Below, in pieces: positions 12,501 to 24,950 of a DNA stretch of 64,000 nucleotides. The DNA is taken from positions 45,706 to 109,705 of the forward strand of contig JAURVB010002055.1 in the NCBI GenBank assembly GCA_033002965.1, in the 5' to 3' direction. The stretch comes from Piper betle (lineage: Eukaryota; Streptophyta; Magnoliopsida; Piperales; Piperaceae). How positions within the stretch are numbered: the stretch's first letter is position 1; every line of letters begins with the position of its first letter. The position numbers were made by a program, and so were the translations under genes. The notes under the pieces are model-generated. The model saw nothing but the letters and a program-made list of their open reading frames with translations, was not told where the DNA came from and searched no databases.

Positions 12501-12744
12501 CGCCATCCAAGCCTCCCTTCGCTTCATGCGTCTGCCTGTCAGAATTTTAACGAACCCGAAACATGAAAGTTCAGCTCGATTTTATGTTCTACTGATCTTG
12601 GATTTGAGAGGGATCATCGTATCAAGTACACACTTAACCACCACCACCAAATGTAACAGTAAGATATTGCCTTCCTCTACAAAAAGAGAAAATATTTATA
12701 GGAAGATTATTTATCTAGGCTGCCACATACAGGGCTATCTAAAC
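9577..12744. other. Intergenic region
   Basis: I see no supportable gene. Short ORFs (e.g. 10533-10823, 12418-12837) match no family I recognise and show no codon structure. Downstream of the ARM stop there are T-rich sequences suitable for a 3' UTR to about 9750. Confidence 0.5.
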
Positions 12745-13090
12745 GAACCAACAAGACTCGACCTCGCCTCGTGCTTGAACTCGACTCGAATAACTCGTAG
12801 TTTGTTTGAACTCGACTTGAGATCGAGCAAATTTTAAATATATATACTCGAAATTAACTCAAATATTTCTAATACTGTACGAACTTGACTCGAACGTTCG
12901 AATACATTTAAACTATTAAATTTTAAAAAACTCGATTCAAGCTCGTTTGAGAGCTCGAAGTAAGCTCGTTTAGGAACTAAGAAACGAGATCGTTTTAGAG
13001 CTTAAAATTAGCTCGTTTGAAAACTTAAAACTAATTTATTTATGAGCTCAATCGTAAGTTTGAAAGTAACTCGTTTTGGATAAAACATAT
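12745..13090. repeat. Degenerate ctcg-rich interspersed repeat
   Basis: The words actcgactcgaactcg, agctcgtttgagagctcg and gctcgttt recur about every 20-40 bases. Similar decayed stretches occur at about 15120-15300, 24840-24930 and 30950-31050. This looks like the eroded terminus of a dispersed element, class unknown. Confidence 0.5.
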
Positions 13091-14094
13091 AGTTATAAGG
13101 ATTAAAAATTAACAGAATAATCTATCAATATATTTATATAAATTATCTCAATAATACAAGGTCTTTTCAAATTTTAACTTATGTTTCAATTTTTTTTACG
13201 AAATACGTAAAACACCATTAAATAGTATATATTTGGAAAAAAATAAAATACTTGGAATTATAAACCCAAAATGAAAGAAAACTTTCAAAAATCTATATTT
13301 TATAATTTTTATCCCGTTTGGATCCACGGGAAAAAAATTAACCAAAATCATCCATTATGAAATATTAAATTAAAAAAACTAAATTTTGTAAAAGGAATAA
13401 ATATATTTTAGTATTCTTAATAGATTCAATAAAAAAATTTTAAACTAAACATCCCAGATACAAAAGGTTAATAGGTGTATTCTAATAATCACCAAGTCCG
13501 TAAGAACTAACAAAAATAAATATTAAAACTTTAAAGATGGGAAAAAGAAACACCCTGAAAAAGAGAAAATAGAAAATCATGCGAGATTACACTTTGTCAT
13601 GCACAATGCTATTTAGCTAGGACAAACATGATACCTTGAAGGCAATAATTCCATATGGACGTGGTGAAAATAGAAGGTACTGATATCTTTTATCAAATGG
13701 CTTGATCCTCGGTAAAAAAAATAGAATAAGTCATAAAAATGAAATACAGTCAAAACCTTCTCTTTTGCCCATCTTCTGCTTAAAACCAAAGGCGTTAGCA
13801 TCTTTAGACAAAGTATTACAAGTACAAGTACTGAAAAATATTTAACCTGCTCAAAAGATGACATGATTCGGTGTCAAGGTCTTCAATTGTCTTTAATTTT
13901 TGGATGTTCTATATGAAAGATATTATAAGACCAGTAAAAAATTGGAACATGTTTCACCATCCCACAATCAATTTTGTAGAAGATTCAAACACTGATATAA
14001 GGGGGAAAAAGATTGAAACTTTCGGCTCTCATCTTTCTAAACAAACAAAAAATTATTTCTTTTTTGAAAGAAAAAATCCAAAGAAAACAGAGAG
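13091..14094. other. AT-rich intergenic region
   Basis: No gene supported. ORFs at 13613-13864 (-) and 13871-14269 (+) lack recognisable domains; the end of the second runs across the HMGR pseudogene in the wrong orientation. Confidence 0.45.
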
Positions 14095-14640
14095 TCAAAA
14101 AGCGAACATGTTAAAGACAACGGACAGATTCTCGAAGTTCATTGGATCTTCGGGGAAGAACTTAAAAGTGGCAACCCTCTTCGCAGATCCAAACCGGACG
14201 ACAGGAGCGCGGGTCGTGCCGTTGCGCAGCAGCACACTCGACGCCCAGCCAGATAAGGTGATGGTCTAGCCCCAGTTGCTCGTTGGCGACCAAGCACCCC
14301 TCGGTGGTGGCCATCGGCACCGACAACTCCCTCCGATTAAGCACGAGCGGCCAGGCGATCCCCATTGGGATCTAGACGCACCCCACCGGCATCTCATAGC
14401 ATTGGCCTAGGATGGAGTAGTAGTCGAACTCGTCCAATGGCAGGCTGCCCAAGGACTGCTCGGCAGTGACCTCCACCGCCTAGCGGTGGATCAACACAGC
14501 GTGGCAGCAATCGCGCAGCCGGGCCTCCAAGGAGTAGGAGGGGACGGCTCCTAAGGTGACATCGGCAACGATGTGGGCGACCTCGCCAGTGATTTTGGGC
14601 AGCGCCGGCGGGAGGGGCTGCGGTGGGCAAGGCGGGGATG
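14095..14640 (-). pseudogene. HMGR: HMG-CoA reductase pseudogene fragment
   Basis: Read on the minus strand from 14640 down, the translation follows the catalytic N-terminal part of plant HMG-CoA reductase, the mevalonate-pathway enzyme of the ER. Visible segments in order are [32 protein letters not shown], the diagnostic [12 protein letters not shown] (14300 region), then in another frame [20 protein letters not shown] and [11 protein letters not shown]. Damage includes in-frame stops at 14480-14482 (after HR) and 14372-14374 (after PVGCV), a frameshift just after CLVA, and another stop where the family has a Cys. The N-terminal membrane domain and the later catalytic half are missing. No intron is seen, but the fragment is too short to say whether it was retro-copied. 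It is clearly non-functional. Confidence 0.9.
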
Positions 14641-14667
14641 AAAATCATGGGGCAAGAGATGAATATC

Positions 14668-14918
14668 GCTGAAAAAGTTGAAGAGACGTTACCAAGGTCC
14701 GATAAGCCCATTTACTGGGATATTTTTTTTAATTTTATTTTTTACTTAAATTTTTATCATTCGTAAATATTTTTCTTGACGCTGAAGAAGTTGAAGAGAC
14801 GTTACCAAGGTCCAATAAGCCCATTTACTGGGATATTTTTTAAATTTTATTTTTTACTTAAACAACGAAAATAAAATTTTTATACATTTGTAAATAATTT
14901 TTTCTTAACGTTAAGATG
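14668..14918. repeat. Two-copy tandem duplication beside the HMGR pseudogene
   Basis: The segment starting gctgaaaaagttgaagagac at 14668 recurs at 14781 (gctgaagaagttgaagagac), with matching accaaggtcc(g/a)ataagcccatttactggg and AT-rich tails. Units are 113 and about 138 bp; the second has an insertion in its tail. Confidence 0.85.
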
Positions 14919-15719
14919 TCATCTTTTTCAATTGCATACTTATTAAGAAATAAACAATTTTTTAATATCAAATTTCTCTAATTATCGATGGTATAATTAA
15001 GACTATAATTTTAAATATTATATAGTGACCCAAATTTTTAAATAATATGCCTAGATGTGATTTCAAATATATTTTATATAAGTAAGTGATACCATAGATA
15101 TATATGTATACGTATATATATATATATGAGTACGAATTAAATCGAATTATTAATTTGAGTTAAATCGAATGCTCAACTCGATCGTAAGATTCGAGTTCGA
15201 ACTCAAATATTTAAATATCAAATTTTAAATAAAATTGAATGTTAAATACTGACTCGCTCAATTTAAATAAAATTAAATGTTAAATACTAACTCGCTCAAT
15301 TAACGGCCTTAGCTACATGGCTGTACAAATCAAAATCACCTTCTTAACAAGCAAGTACTTCTTTGAAATGTTTTTGCCTCACAAAGTTAAATCTTCATTC
15401 ATTCACCATCAACTTAAAAATACCAGCCAGAACCTCACAGATCGAAACCTAATGTCATACCACACAAAGAACTTTACAGGCCAGAAGAAAATAGATACAC
15501 AAAATATAGTACCTATCGTATCTACATGAAATGCCAGGAAAACAGGGCATCAAGCACCAAATAAATATGGATGAGATGATAAAATGTCACTTCGTTCCAG
15601 ACGATCCACAAGCAAAAAACCAAAGCATTTTTCCCGGTGCAGTAGGAAATGCCAACATGGCAAATCAGTAAAATGACAACCCAACACCATTAAAAGTGAA
15701 AGACAAGCTCTATTAATGT
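14919..15719. other. Intergenic region and probable 3' UTR of the VAP4 gene
   Basis: 15060-15300 is AT-rich with decayed cgaactcaa-type repeats. From about 15320 the sequence is compatible with the 3' UTR of the minus-strand VAP4-like gene ending at 15720. No separate gene is supported. Confidence 0.45.
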
Positions 15720-18700
15720 CTACGCAGAATCAACCCCTTCAACCTGCTGCTTTGCAAGATATCTTCTCTTCTCTCTTTCTGAAAATGAAAAGAGTAACAT
15801 ATAAACAAAATATTTCACAAACAAAACCGCTTAAGTAGAGTTTCACCTACCCATTCATCAATGACGAGTCCTTCCCCAACAATCCGCGGGCCAGTGTCTT
15901 CTGGAGGTTTTTTACGAGCCTCAACTGCAGCCTCTGCTTCTGCCAATTGGCGTTTCAGTTTCTCCATGGCCTTGAAAACGAGAGAGAAACTTCAATTATA
16001 AAACATAACCACGTGAAACAAGAAATACATTGAAAACAAGTCAAGTTCATAAACTGCTATATCATGCGATGTAGTGTAGCTACATTAAGTCCAATAGTAA
16101 AAGTACCAAATTATCCTCTTGTGATTGTAATGATTATTGCTCTATAAGAGAAAATATAAACTTACTGGACTGGGGTGGTCCACATCCAGAAATACAACCC
16201 GAAGTATCTGCTCAACAGCTACCTGGTCCTTTTGTTCATAAAACTATGCAAACAAAGATTCAGCAGCCATTTCAGGGTAAATCAACACACACTTGAACAA
16301 GACTGACGGAAAATCATGCCATCATCAGTTCTTCAAAGAAGATAAATTTTCTAATATATAGCATAGCCGTAATTCAATCATCGAGACGTGCCATAATAAA
16401 AGCGTCGAAATTTTGGTTAGTTTTAAATTGGTAAATGAAAGGTAAGCAGGCAGCAAAAAATCTCTCACAAGTGGCTTAATCAACGCAGGAATTCAAGAAA
16501 TGAGTAAAATGCACATCATTGGTTCATAATCAGGATGAAATTCCTATCTTACACATACTTTTCAAATCAACCGGCCAGATGCAGCAGAGAGAGGAGCTCC
16601 ATGTTTCAGAGGCAGTTTGTTTAGCTCATAATACCAAATTATTAGAAGAAAAATTTAGCTAATTCAATTTGGTAAGCCTCAGGAGAGCCTCTATATAGCA
16701 TTTAAAGAATATTATTTGTATATAATATTCTAGTAATCCTTGGCTGCTGGGAAAATGAATATTTGACAAATGAAATTAAATCTTTTAGTGAAATACAGCA
16801 GTAAACACCCCTTTTCGTAAGCCAATATGAAAACAGATACACAAGTGTTGAACAAACCTACATATTTAAGAGAAAGTTTCAATTCAAAGGCCTTTGCACT
16901 GATAAATAAATATAATTATATCTGAACACAATCTTGACAGCTTCTTGTTATGTAGTTTTTACAACACAAATGCAGATAGATTACCGAAGTTTTAGGAGAA
17001 ATGAAGTTGATTGAAAGACTTGAATCCACAGAGTGGATGAAGGAGAAGGCACTTCGGAATAATAGAAAAGTTGAGCTCAAATCAGGAACAGATTTTCAAC
17101 TTGATTGTTCCTATTCTTTCATAAAACCTACGTATTGCACATATGTATTATCCTTTAAGTTAATTTGCACATTCATTTTTTTAAAAGAGCAGTCCCAATA
17201 TTTGTAGAAAAATACTATGCAAAAAGGAAGGGAACAATCAAGTGTAAGAAGATAGATAACATTCTTCATCACCATGATACTGAACTATACATATATTTGT
17301 CATCAGCAACCTTGAGAATAATAATTTCTTGCCACAAATAAGAAGAAAAAATATATTTTAACTGAAGCTTAACTATTCTAAACTATACTTCCTAGTTTCT
17401 TGTAATGTGCCAATTTTATACGAATTAAAAAAAAGTAAACCATTTCTTAGAAATATTGTCTACCAAGGAGGAAGGTTTAAGAAACAACAGGTTTCTAAAT
17501 GCCAAGTGGAAGGAATAGTAAAAACTTCTCCATTTGGCATCGATGAAATGCTGAAAATGCCTTCCCTCGTGATCAAAACATGAAAACTTATCCAACATCG
17601 TGTAGTGGCAGTTTTTCTCAAAAAAGTGAACCTCAATGCTCGAAAACAACAAACTGGACAAATAATAAGGAAATGCATCACATTTGTTCACACATCAAAA
17701 AGCATATTATAGGCTAAGGTGTGATTTTAGCTCATTCCATCGTCAACAGGTTTCTTACTCGTGCGCTTACAAGAGCCAAAAAACAAATCATAGAAGTGCA
17801 AATTTTGCGTTGGGAAAGACTGGTGTCATTCAAAGAGAAGACGAGAACAGTAATATGATGGATAAGGGAAGCCGTTACCAGCTCTGGCACGTATTCGATT
17901 CCTTCTTTCACCTTCAAACTCACAATCTTGAATTTAACCTTGCTTTTTGATCCGCTTGTTTCTCATTGTTTTCCGGATGCTCCACAAATTTGAACACTGG
18001 TGGCCCAGCCCCAAAATGTGATTAGCTAAAACCGAAATTGGAGAAAATGCACAGCTGTTGAAAATGTTGCAACGTACCGGTGGCTATAATGGTTTCGCCG
18101 GGAGAAAGAATGCCCCCGGGAGGACGCATGAAACAGCTTTTCGGCGCAGTTGTTTGAAACTGCGCGAAAACCGAAATTACAATCGCAAATAACAAAACGA
18201 TGATGGACGGAGTGAATTTTACGCCCGAAAAAAAAACAACGATGATGATGAACCTACAACTTCAGAACCCCACCAAACACCTGGCAAATCAGTACACAAG
18301 CATACCTTGAACGCCAAATGAGACTTGCTGGTGTTTTTGATCCTGATCGCACTTCTGACCTGCTTACCAGGTTCATCTGTATCACAACGTGATTCACTCA
18401 CTTACGCGTCGCAGATAAAAAGGGCACACAAGAATGAAGAAAAAAGACGGAGAAAAGAGGGAGGGCGAAGCTAAAACTCACAAGGAAAAAAGAGCTTGGT
18501 GGGAGGATCAAGGCGGAGGCGGCGCCTGGTAGGGAGGAGGGAGCGGGCGACTGTGGAGACGGAGGAAGAGTGAGATCCATCGAGATGTTGGTGGGAGGAG
18601 TGGATAGTATTGGCAGTGACGGGAGTGTGGTGGTGGTGATTCAGATTCCGCGGAGAGGCAGAGGAGGAGGAATTGCTGCTCTGCCAAAACGGCATCCTGC

Positions 18701-18755
18701 ACAGACTCCACACCTTCCCTCCTCCTTCCGGCGACCTCTCCCCCACAATCGCCAT
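15720..18755 (-). CDS. Vesicle-associated protein 4 type (MSP domain), seven exons
   Basis: This is a VAP4-1/4-2-like protein of about 267 residues. VAPs bind FFAT-type partners and membranes at ER contact sites; this subgroup lacks an obvious membrane anchor. Exons read: 18755-18482, 18376-18306, 18159-18078, 17996-17879, 16243-16166, 15970-15851, 15778-15720, all with GT-AG borders. A Ser/His-rich N-terminus is followed by RSLLPTRRRLRLDPPTKL, the MSP core (EPGKQVRSAIRIKNTSKSH, FMRPPGGILSPGETIIAT, VFKFVEHPENNEKQ, KFKIVSLKVKEG) and a coiled-coil tail (MEKLKRQLAEAEAAVEARKK). The start is the second ATG of its frame, matching the family N-terminus. Exon 4 is one base short in an A-run (17930-17960), and exon 7 is also one base out of phase (ttctctt region near 15761). 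Both look like single-base homopolymer losses. A donor four bases downstream in exon 6 could rescue the second. Confidence 0.9.
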
Positions 18756-21162
18756 CCACCACCACCACTTCCTTTGCAAAATTTACAAACGAGGACGATC
18801 ACGGAGCCGAAATTCCTTCAAACTCGCCGTCTATGTATCAGATCTCGTGTGCCGGTGATGGTTTAATGAAACAGCATTCCAAATCCATTGAGCAGAAACA
18901 AAACTTTTCAAGATGTACACATTTTTAATTTTTTTCTTCCAAAACTCTTACTTTATTATTATTATTTTTTTCGATTTTTAATGAGTGAGTACTCGTCCCG
19001 TGGTACAAGAAGCGGGGGGTTGTCTGGTTGGAGGTTGGGGTGGGGCACGCTCGTGTTGCACGTCCCCAGTCGCTTCATTTGATTTCCTTCCTTTCTCTTT
19101 TCCTGCGCTTTGATTTGGTTGTAACTTGCTTTCTTTTCCTCTTTTTAAAATATGTGACTTATAGTCGTACAATTAAAACAAAATTAGACACGTACTTGTC
19201 CGATTCGTTAGTGTTTCATAGAGTTCGAAGTTCATGCGATCTCTCTCCATCCATCGTTGCATGCTGGTTAGTTTGGATCATTTAAGAACCTTTTGAATGG
19301 CATGCAATGCAAGACAAGACCCACCGTTTCCGACTACCTTGAGTCCCATTACAACGTCTATTTTTGCATCTACATGACGGGAATCACGGTGAATACTTAA
19401 ATGTTTTGGGCCGGTAGAGGTGGGTGGGTTGATTTGGTGCAACCAACTCACAACAAACAGCTGCTTATCTGCCTCCGCTACATCCGCTGCCGATGGAATG
19501 AATGAATGCCGGACAGAGAGATGATCGTATCTAATGATATCACTCAGCATCCGGCTCCACTCCCCAGGCCAGTTTTCACGCCGCGTACAGCCAGGTTGGT
19601 GGCCAATTTCACCAATGAAGTGATGGCCCCTCCACTCCGCCTTCTCTTTCTGTTCACGACTCACTGCCGTTGCTTCGCACACACTTCTATCCATACGTCC
19701 AAATCCAATGTTAATAATAATAAACATATAATGGATTAGGTGAACTTCCACTTCTCATGATTGGCGATTTTGTTATGGAACCCTCCTCAAAAGTTCGTTT
19801 ACGTGGAAAGCGCTGATAGGCTTTGGTCGTGTATATCCATCCAAGTACACCATTTGGCTGCGAAGCTCCAGCATCGCGTCTACGGCTCCACTATTTTATA
19901 AACAACGTGCCTTTGTTTATTATTGAAAATTTAATTGTTTTTAGTTTTTATTTATGATCTCACTTTGATCAATAAAATTTATCCGCTTTGTAATAAACGA
20001 AAAATAATTTAATGTCGTTTTTATTTATTCTTGTACCAGATTAAATCACTGTAATCTTTATTTATCATGTTAACTGCCCCAATGTTTTAGGTCTATCTAA
20101 GTGAGTCTGAATTGAGTGGTCCTACGACGTACGACCAGGAATATTTTCCTGGTCGTAGGCCCATTGCTTTACACGTACAACAAATCCTATTCAATGGGGA
20201 GGCCGTAAACCTTGGCTTGCATTTCATAATACCAGTAAACCCAATTACTGAGCCAACCGAGATTGGGGTTTTAGATGCCAAGAATCATCGCCTTTTTGCC
20301 TGCAATCGTGTTCCCTACCCGTCTTAGAGAGAAAAGCAGGGTACGTATTTCATCAGATGTTGATGAATATGATAATATCACAACTTATGTATCCTTGACT
20401 TTTTCCCTCTGCACGTATTATTAGATAATTTGATTTATTAGATTATGAAAATGCATTGGTAACAGGTGGTCTCAAATATAGATAGGTGGGTGATCGTATG
20501 TATATTTTATTTTAGCAAATGACACTTAAGTTTGTGCAATTGATGTTTTTTTGCTATCTATGACTGTATATTATAAGTTACGATAGGAAAATAAGTAATT
20601 TTTATTGAGTAATAAGCAATTAAAAATTATGTTGCTAAATGAACCACAAGTGGACCTAATCCAATCAATGATTTATTGAAACCAGATAAAGTCTAGATAA
20701 AACACATTATTTGAAGATCTAGGTATTAAATCTTGTAGCATATAAGAACAGTCCAATTATATTATTTAACAACAAAATAATCCACTTTAGAGACAAAATT
20801 GCCCGTTGTAAACATATATGAACAAGCACCTCAGAAAGTCACCCAAAAGACCAGCGTCAGCGTCCACCTTGCCCTCCCTTTGCCGGAAAATTTACCTCTT
20901 CTTTGTCACCACACAATCCACATCAATGGCAAACCTAACACCAGAAATATGTAGGAACAACCGAACAACAAAAGCACTTCCCGCTTCTTCTTCCTCGGAC
21001 ACTGATACCTCCGCTGTCAATTTGCAGTCGAGCTCCCGAAAACTCTAAACTTTGAACGACATCCTCTCATCCATACTAGTTCTACCACCACTACTACTGT
21101 TAACAGTACCGGAGCTGCCTTCCGAGAAGGCAGACGTTGACAGCGAAGAGGTGGGTAGGTGG
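18756..21162. other. Intergenic region
   Basis: This contains the upstream region of the VAP4 gene (18756 onward). No gene is supported between 18900 and 21160: ORFs such as 19278-19751 (-), 20112-20327 (+) and 20818-21048 (+) match nothing I know. One strong hairpin is listed separately. Confidence 0.45.
20130..20157. repeat. Perfect 12 bp hairpin
   Basis: tacgaccaggaa and ttcctggtcgta are exact reverse complements separated by the four bases tatt. Such gacca-rich palindromes resemble subterminal repeats of CACTA-type elements, but no terminal cacta motif was found nearby. Confidence 0.8.
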
Positions 21163-22136
21163 AGTTTGGGTTACAAGATTCCACTTAGAATCGGTCGATT
21201 TTACTCGACTAGGTATAAAATATAATCAAAATGAGGCCGGATAGTTTTGGCAAAAAAATGGACCAAGAATCCAAACAGATTCTCACCCCATCTCGCGATG
21301 GGAAGAATCGACCGATTTAGGCTGAAGGGAGATGGGGCGAGGGAGTCGGCGAGGGCAGGAGATTTGGGTGGAAGGAGGAGGGGGGATGGGGGGAGTGTGT
21401 GGTTGGGATGGGAGTGATTGGTGAAGGCGGCCAAGCTCAACACCGGCAGAGTTGGCTAGGGCTAGGATGGGGGTGAATGATGAGGGAGAAGTGGGGAAAA
21501 GGATGGGCTTAGGTAGGGATGGCAAGGAGGGGTCGAAATGTGGGTCGGCTACGACGGTGGGTGGCGGTGGTTGGAGAGACGACGTGAACAAGGGAGAAGG
21601 AAGGAGGGAAAAGAGGGGGAAAAGGTCGGGGAGGTGTCAACGAGGGCGGTGAGGAGGTTGAAGGTGGCCGACAGCAGTGGCGTGGCCACTCGGGGGTAGG
21701 TAGTGGTGTTGGGAGAGGGGAGGCTCGGGTCGGTCAGGTGGAGAAGAATGAGGGGGGGGTAGTTCAGGTAATAAAAATTGACTTGCTCATGTCTCGAGTA
21801 AATAATAATAATAAAATAAATCTTAAAAATATAAAATAGAATAATACAAATAATAATTTAATGACATGTTCTTAAATGATGCCAAGGATGGGGAGAGATC
21901 AATGATCGATTTCGACTAATTCAAATAAACTCAACAATCATACAAGAATAATATTACAAATAATAGTCTAATGACATATTCTAAAATGATGTGGTGGACA
22001 GGAGGAAGAGATCAATGACTGATTTTAACCAATTCAAATGAACCAATTTTTGTCTGATTTTTGATGAATCAGCCTGATTCAGTGACTCTCTTCCAATCTG
22101 ATTCAACGTCCGATTTCGATTTTTATTGTAACACCC
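21163..22136 (-). mobile_element. hAT-like non-autonomous TIR element, copy A (degenerate)
   Basis: Its layout matches the clean copy at 25303-26219, inverted: an aatcggtcga-type subterminal region (from 21190), a G-rich core (about 21290-21760), the AT-rich module with attgacttg...tctcgagtaaa (21770-21880), and a cgatttcga end running into attgtaacacc. Ends and target duplication are not certain. The right end overlaps the tgtaacaccccg start of the neighbouring LTR. Confidence 0.55.
21840..22046. repeat. Tandem duplication (~107 bp units) inside copy A
   Basis: aataatacaaataata...tgacatgttct...gagagatcaatga...attcaaata at 21840 recurs in diverged form from 21947 to about 22046. Confidence 0.75.
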
Positions 22137-24950
22137 CGTTTCAGTTTACCCATGAACCAACCTGAAAATGTTACCGGCGACCACACTGTTCGCTAATCTA
22201 TTAGATTCAATTAAACCATCCCGGATCTACCCTTGGCATCTCAAGATGGTGATGCAACATAAAAGCATGAATGAGATGCTTTGGTTCTAACATTGTCCTA
22301 CATCCATGTCATGATATGTAAACAAGTAAACAAACAAAGCAAACAAACGAAAAGTTCAAAAGAAATATCTATTTTGAAAATGAAACGGATAGAGTCTCTC
22401 CTAAAAGTGCAATAGATGTCACTTTGTCAACAATAAACAATATATATTTATAGGAATAAAAATTGAAAACACCATCTAAACACGACATGATTTTCACATT
22501 CTAGTTATCTTCGCTTTTTAGCTCACCTGTTCATTTCCTACTTTCCATTTCCATTCACATACAAAATATCTTTAGCAATTTACAAAATATCATTCAAATT
22601 CATTATCCACACAATTCAATACATCACCAATTATAGTCAGCAGGTACATGTGTGCGCGATTTCATTACTGCTCCTCCGCAGTCCCGACGGTGCACATTCC
22701 TCAAAATTCTCACTTACATACATAATAAAAAGACGTCAGTAACGAGCATTACTGATCTAGAAATAACTAATAGCAAACTAACACAGGAGAGTTGATCCTC
22801 TTGTTGAATAAAAACTTTATTATTTTTCCTCAGGAACTCTCATAAGGGCAGTAATGGGAGTCGTCGACCTCAGGCGGCAACATCCCCTTTTCATATCATT
22901 CTCTTTCTTTGGTCATTTAAACTATCCCTTTGCATGGGAAAATCATTCTCTTTCCTCTCAGCCCTCTACATCCTCCGTGGCCCTGAGTACAGAGGCGAGT
23001 ACTATCAGGCATGCGCCTTCAGTACCCTTTTACACCACAAGTTTAAACATGCACTACACAATATTACCCGGAAACCTCCACACTTCTCCGAGTTTAAAGA
23101 ACTCAAAGGTGGAGTTATCAAGATCCCTTATGAACGGAGTGGACGTTCACCAGTTCTAGAGCCCACTTTGACAAACACATGCCCTATCTCATAATATGGC
23201 CGTCGTTTTCCCTCGTCACATATCTCACTAAAAACGCGAAAACTACATATACATAGGCTTGGGTAGGGAATTCAGTATAATAGGCCTGAAAGCATGGTGA
23301 GCTAGATCTGAGTTTCGAAAACAAACTCGAGGGATCTCATCCTCAAGGGTTATTAATTCGAAAATACGATTGGCTAGATGGCTTGTGTGGAGTGGGATAC
23401 GATAAAACTACCACTTGACACGTCCTCTCTCCTGTTAAAAATAAAACACGATAGAATGAGATAATAAATCAAGAGCAAATCCTAAAAGGATCTGGTAGAA
23501 GCTCTAATCGTGTCCACGCGTTTAGGCAGCAAGCTCCTACTCCATACATACAAATCAAATCTAGAAGCTAACGCCCGCTAACTAAATAATGCATCAAACA
23601 TCCTATAGCATACACACACCACATCATACATCAATCACACATAAAATTTTCTACGCTACATTGCATTAGATTATAATAACTACTTAGTGTAACCTAATTA
23701 GTTCCTTAGCATCCTTTTTAATACAATTCAATCAAGCAAAATTCATATTTTTATTTACAATAAAAATATCTAACACGACAATTCATCAATCGTAGCATGT
23801 TATGTTAACAATCATCGGTTTTAAATAATTAAATCGGAAGAAATTATACCTCGCATCATTGGTAATTGGCGACGGCTAGGGTTTCGCCGGGTGTCTCGAA
23901 GCTGGAATTTGGCGCTTGACGGCGTCCAAAGTTCAATTTTGTTCGAATGGATGAGCTCGGCAGAAGATCTGGCAAAATGCAGCAAATCCAGTTTTCTGAC
24001 GGTTTTGGTAGTTTTTCACGATTTCTAGTGGTTTTTCGGCAACTATTGCCGACATGACGGTGGTGGTGTGGGGTACCATTGTCACCGGCTTGGCGAGCTT
24101 AATACGTCTACTACGTCGATGTGGTTAGTAGAGGTGGCAACTTGCCGAAAAAAGGCAAAACATGGGCGATCAGAGGTAGGGTGACGATATCCGATCGGGA
24201 TGGGCGGCGCTGGGCTCCACTCCGATCAAGGAAGGTCCTGGGGTCGGCGACGTCGAGGCGGCAACTGGATGGCGGCAGTGATAGTCGCCGGTGGTAGGAT
24301 CGGAGACGGGAACTCAACGCTAGGGCACGGTTCCCTCATGTTGTGGAGGCTGGGCGGCTACCAAGGGTGCTTGGGGCGGCACGACAATGGCACGATGGGC
24401 TCGGCGACGTCGGTTGGCGGTGGGGTGGGGTGGCGTCGGTGACGAACAGAGGGTTTGGGGGAAGAAGAGAAGTGTCGGGGGGAAGAAATGGTTTGGTGGT
24501 GATATCGTAAAAAACTTGACTCAACTCCGACTCAGGTCAAAAATAATAACCAACTCATAATAAATCCTAAAAAATCCAGAAAAAATAAGAAAAATCCCAT
24601 AAAATATAATACAATCCATGATGCCACAATGACATGTTTTACAATTAATAGCCTACCCAAACTACTATATAACACGTCCTAATACGTTATTTGGCTTAAA
24701 AATAATTATACGATCAAATACATAAAAAAATATACTGCATACTTTCATATACTATGATAACTCATTTATTATTATTTTTCCGATATTATTATCATATACT
24801 CAGGTAAACTTGACCCTCATTATTCATAACTCACGGTTGGCCTCGACTCAGTACGTGATTGATGAAACTAACTCGACTCGAATCGACGGTTGAACCAACT
24901 AGTTCACTAATATAAAACTCTTACTCGAGTAACGAGTTTTACGTTTGCAA
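22127..24950 (-). mobile_element. Probable gypsy (chromovirus-type) LTR or solo LTR, minus strand
   Basis: The left border tgtaacaccccg is a common terminus of plant Del/Tekay-like LTRs. Read on the minus strand, an AT-rich part holding gagtcggagttgagtcaag (24500s) leads into a C-rich leader (24480 down to about 24000) with aaaccctagccg and a possible splice donor (gcgag|gtataattt near 23850), and then into sequence with the ctctgtactcagggccac type of motif near 22980. No pol coding is present, so this is an LTR or fragment. The high-coordinate border is not resolved; 24950 is a rough limit. Confidence 0.45.

Noticed and set aside
19278..19751. 157-codon minus-strand ORF between VAP4 and the repeat block
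   Set aside because: No family resemblance, overlapping ORF on the other strand, no splice or promoter context.
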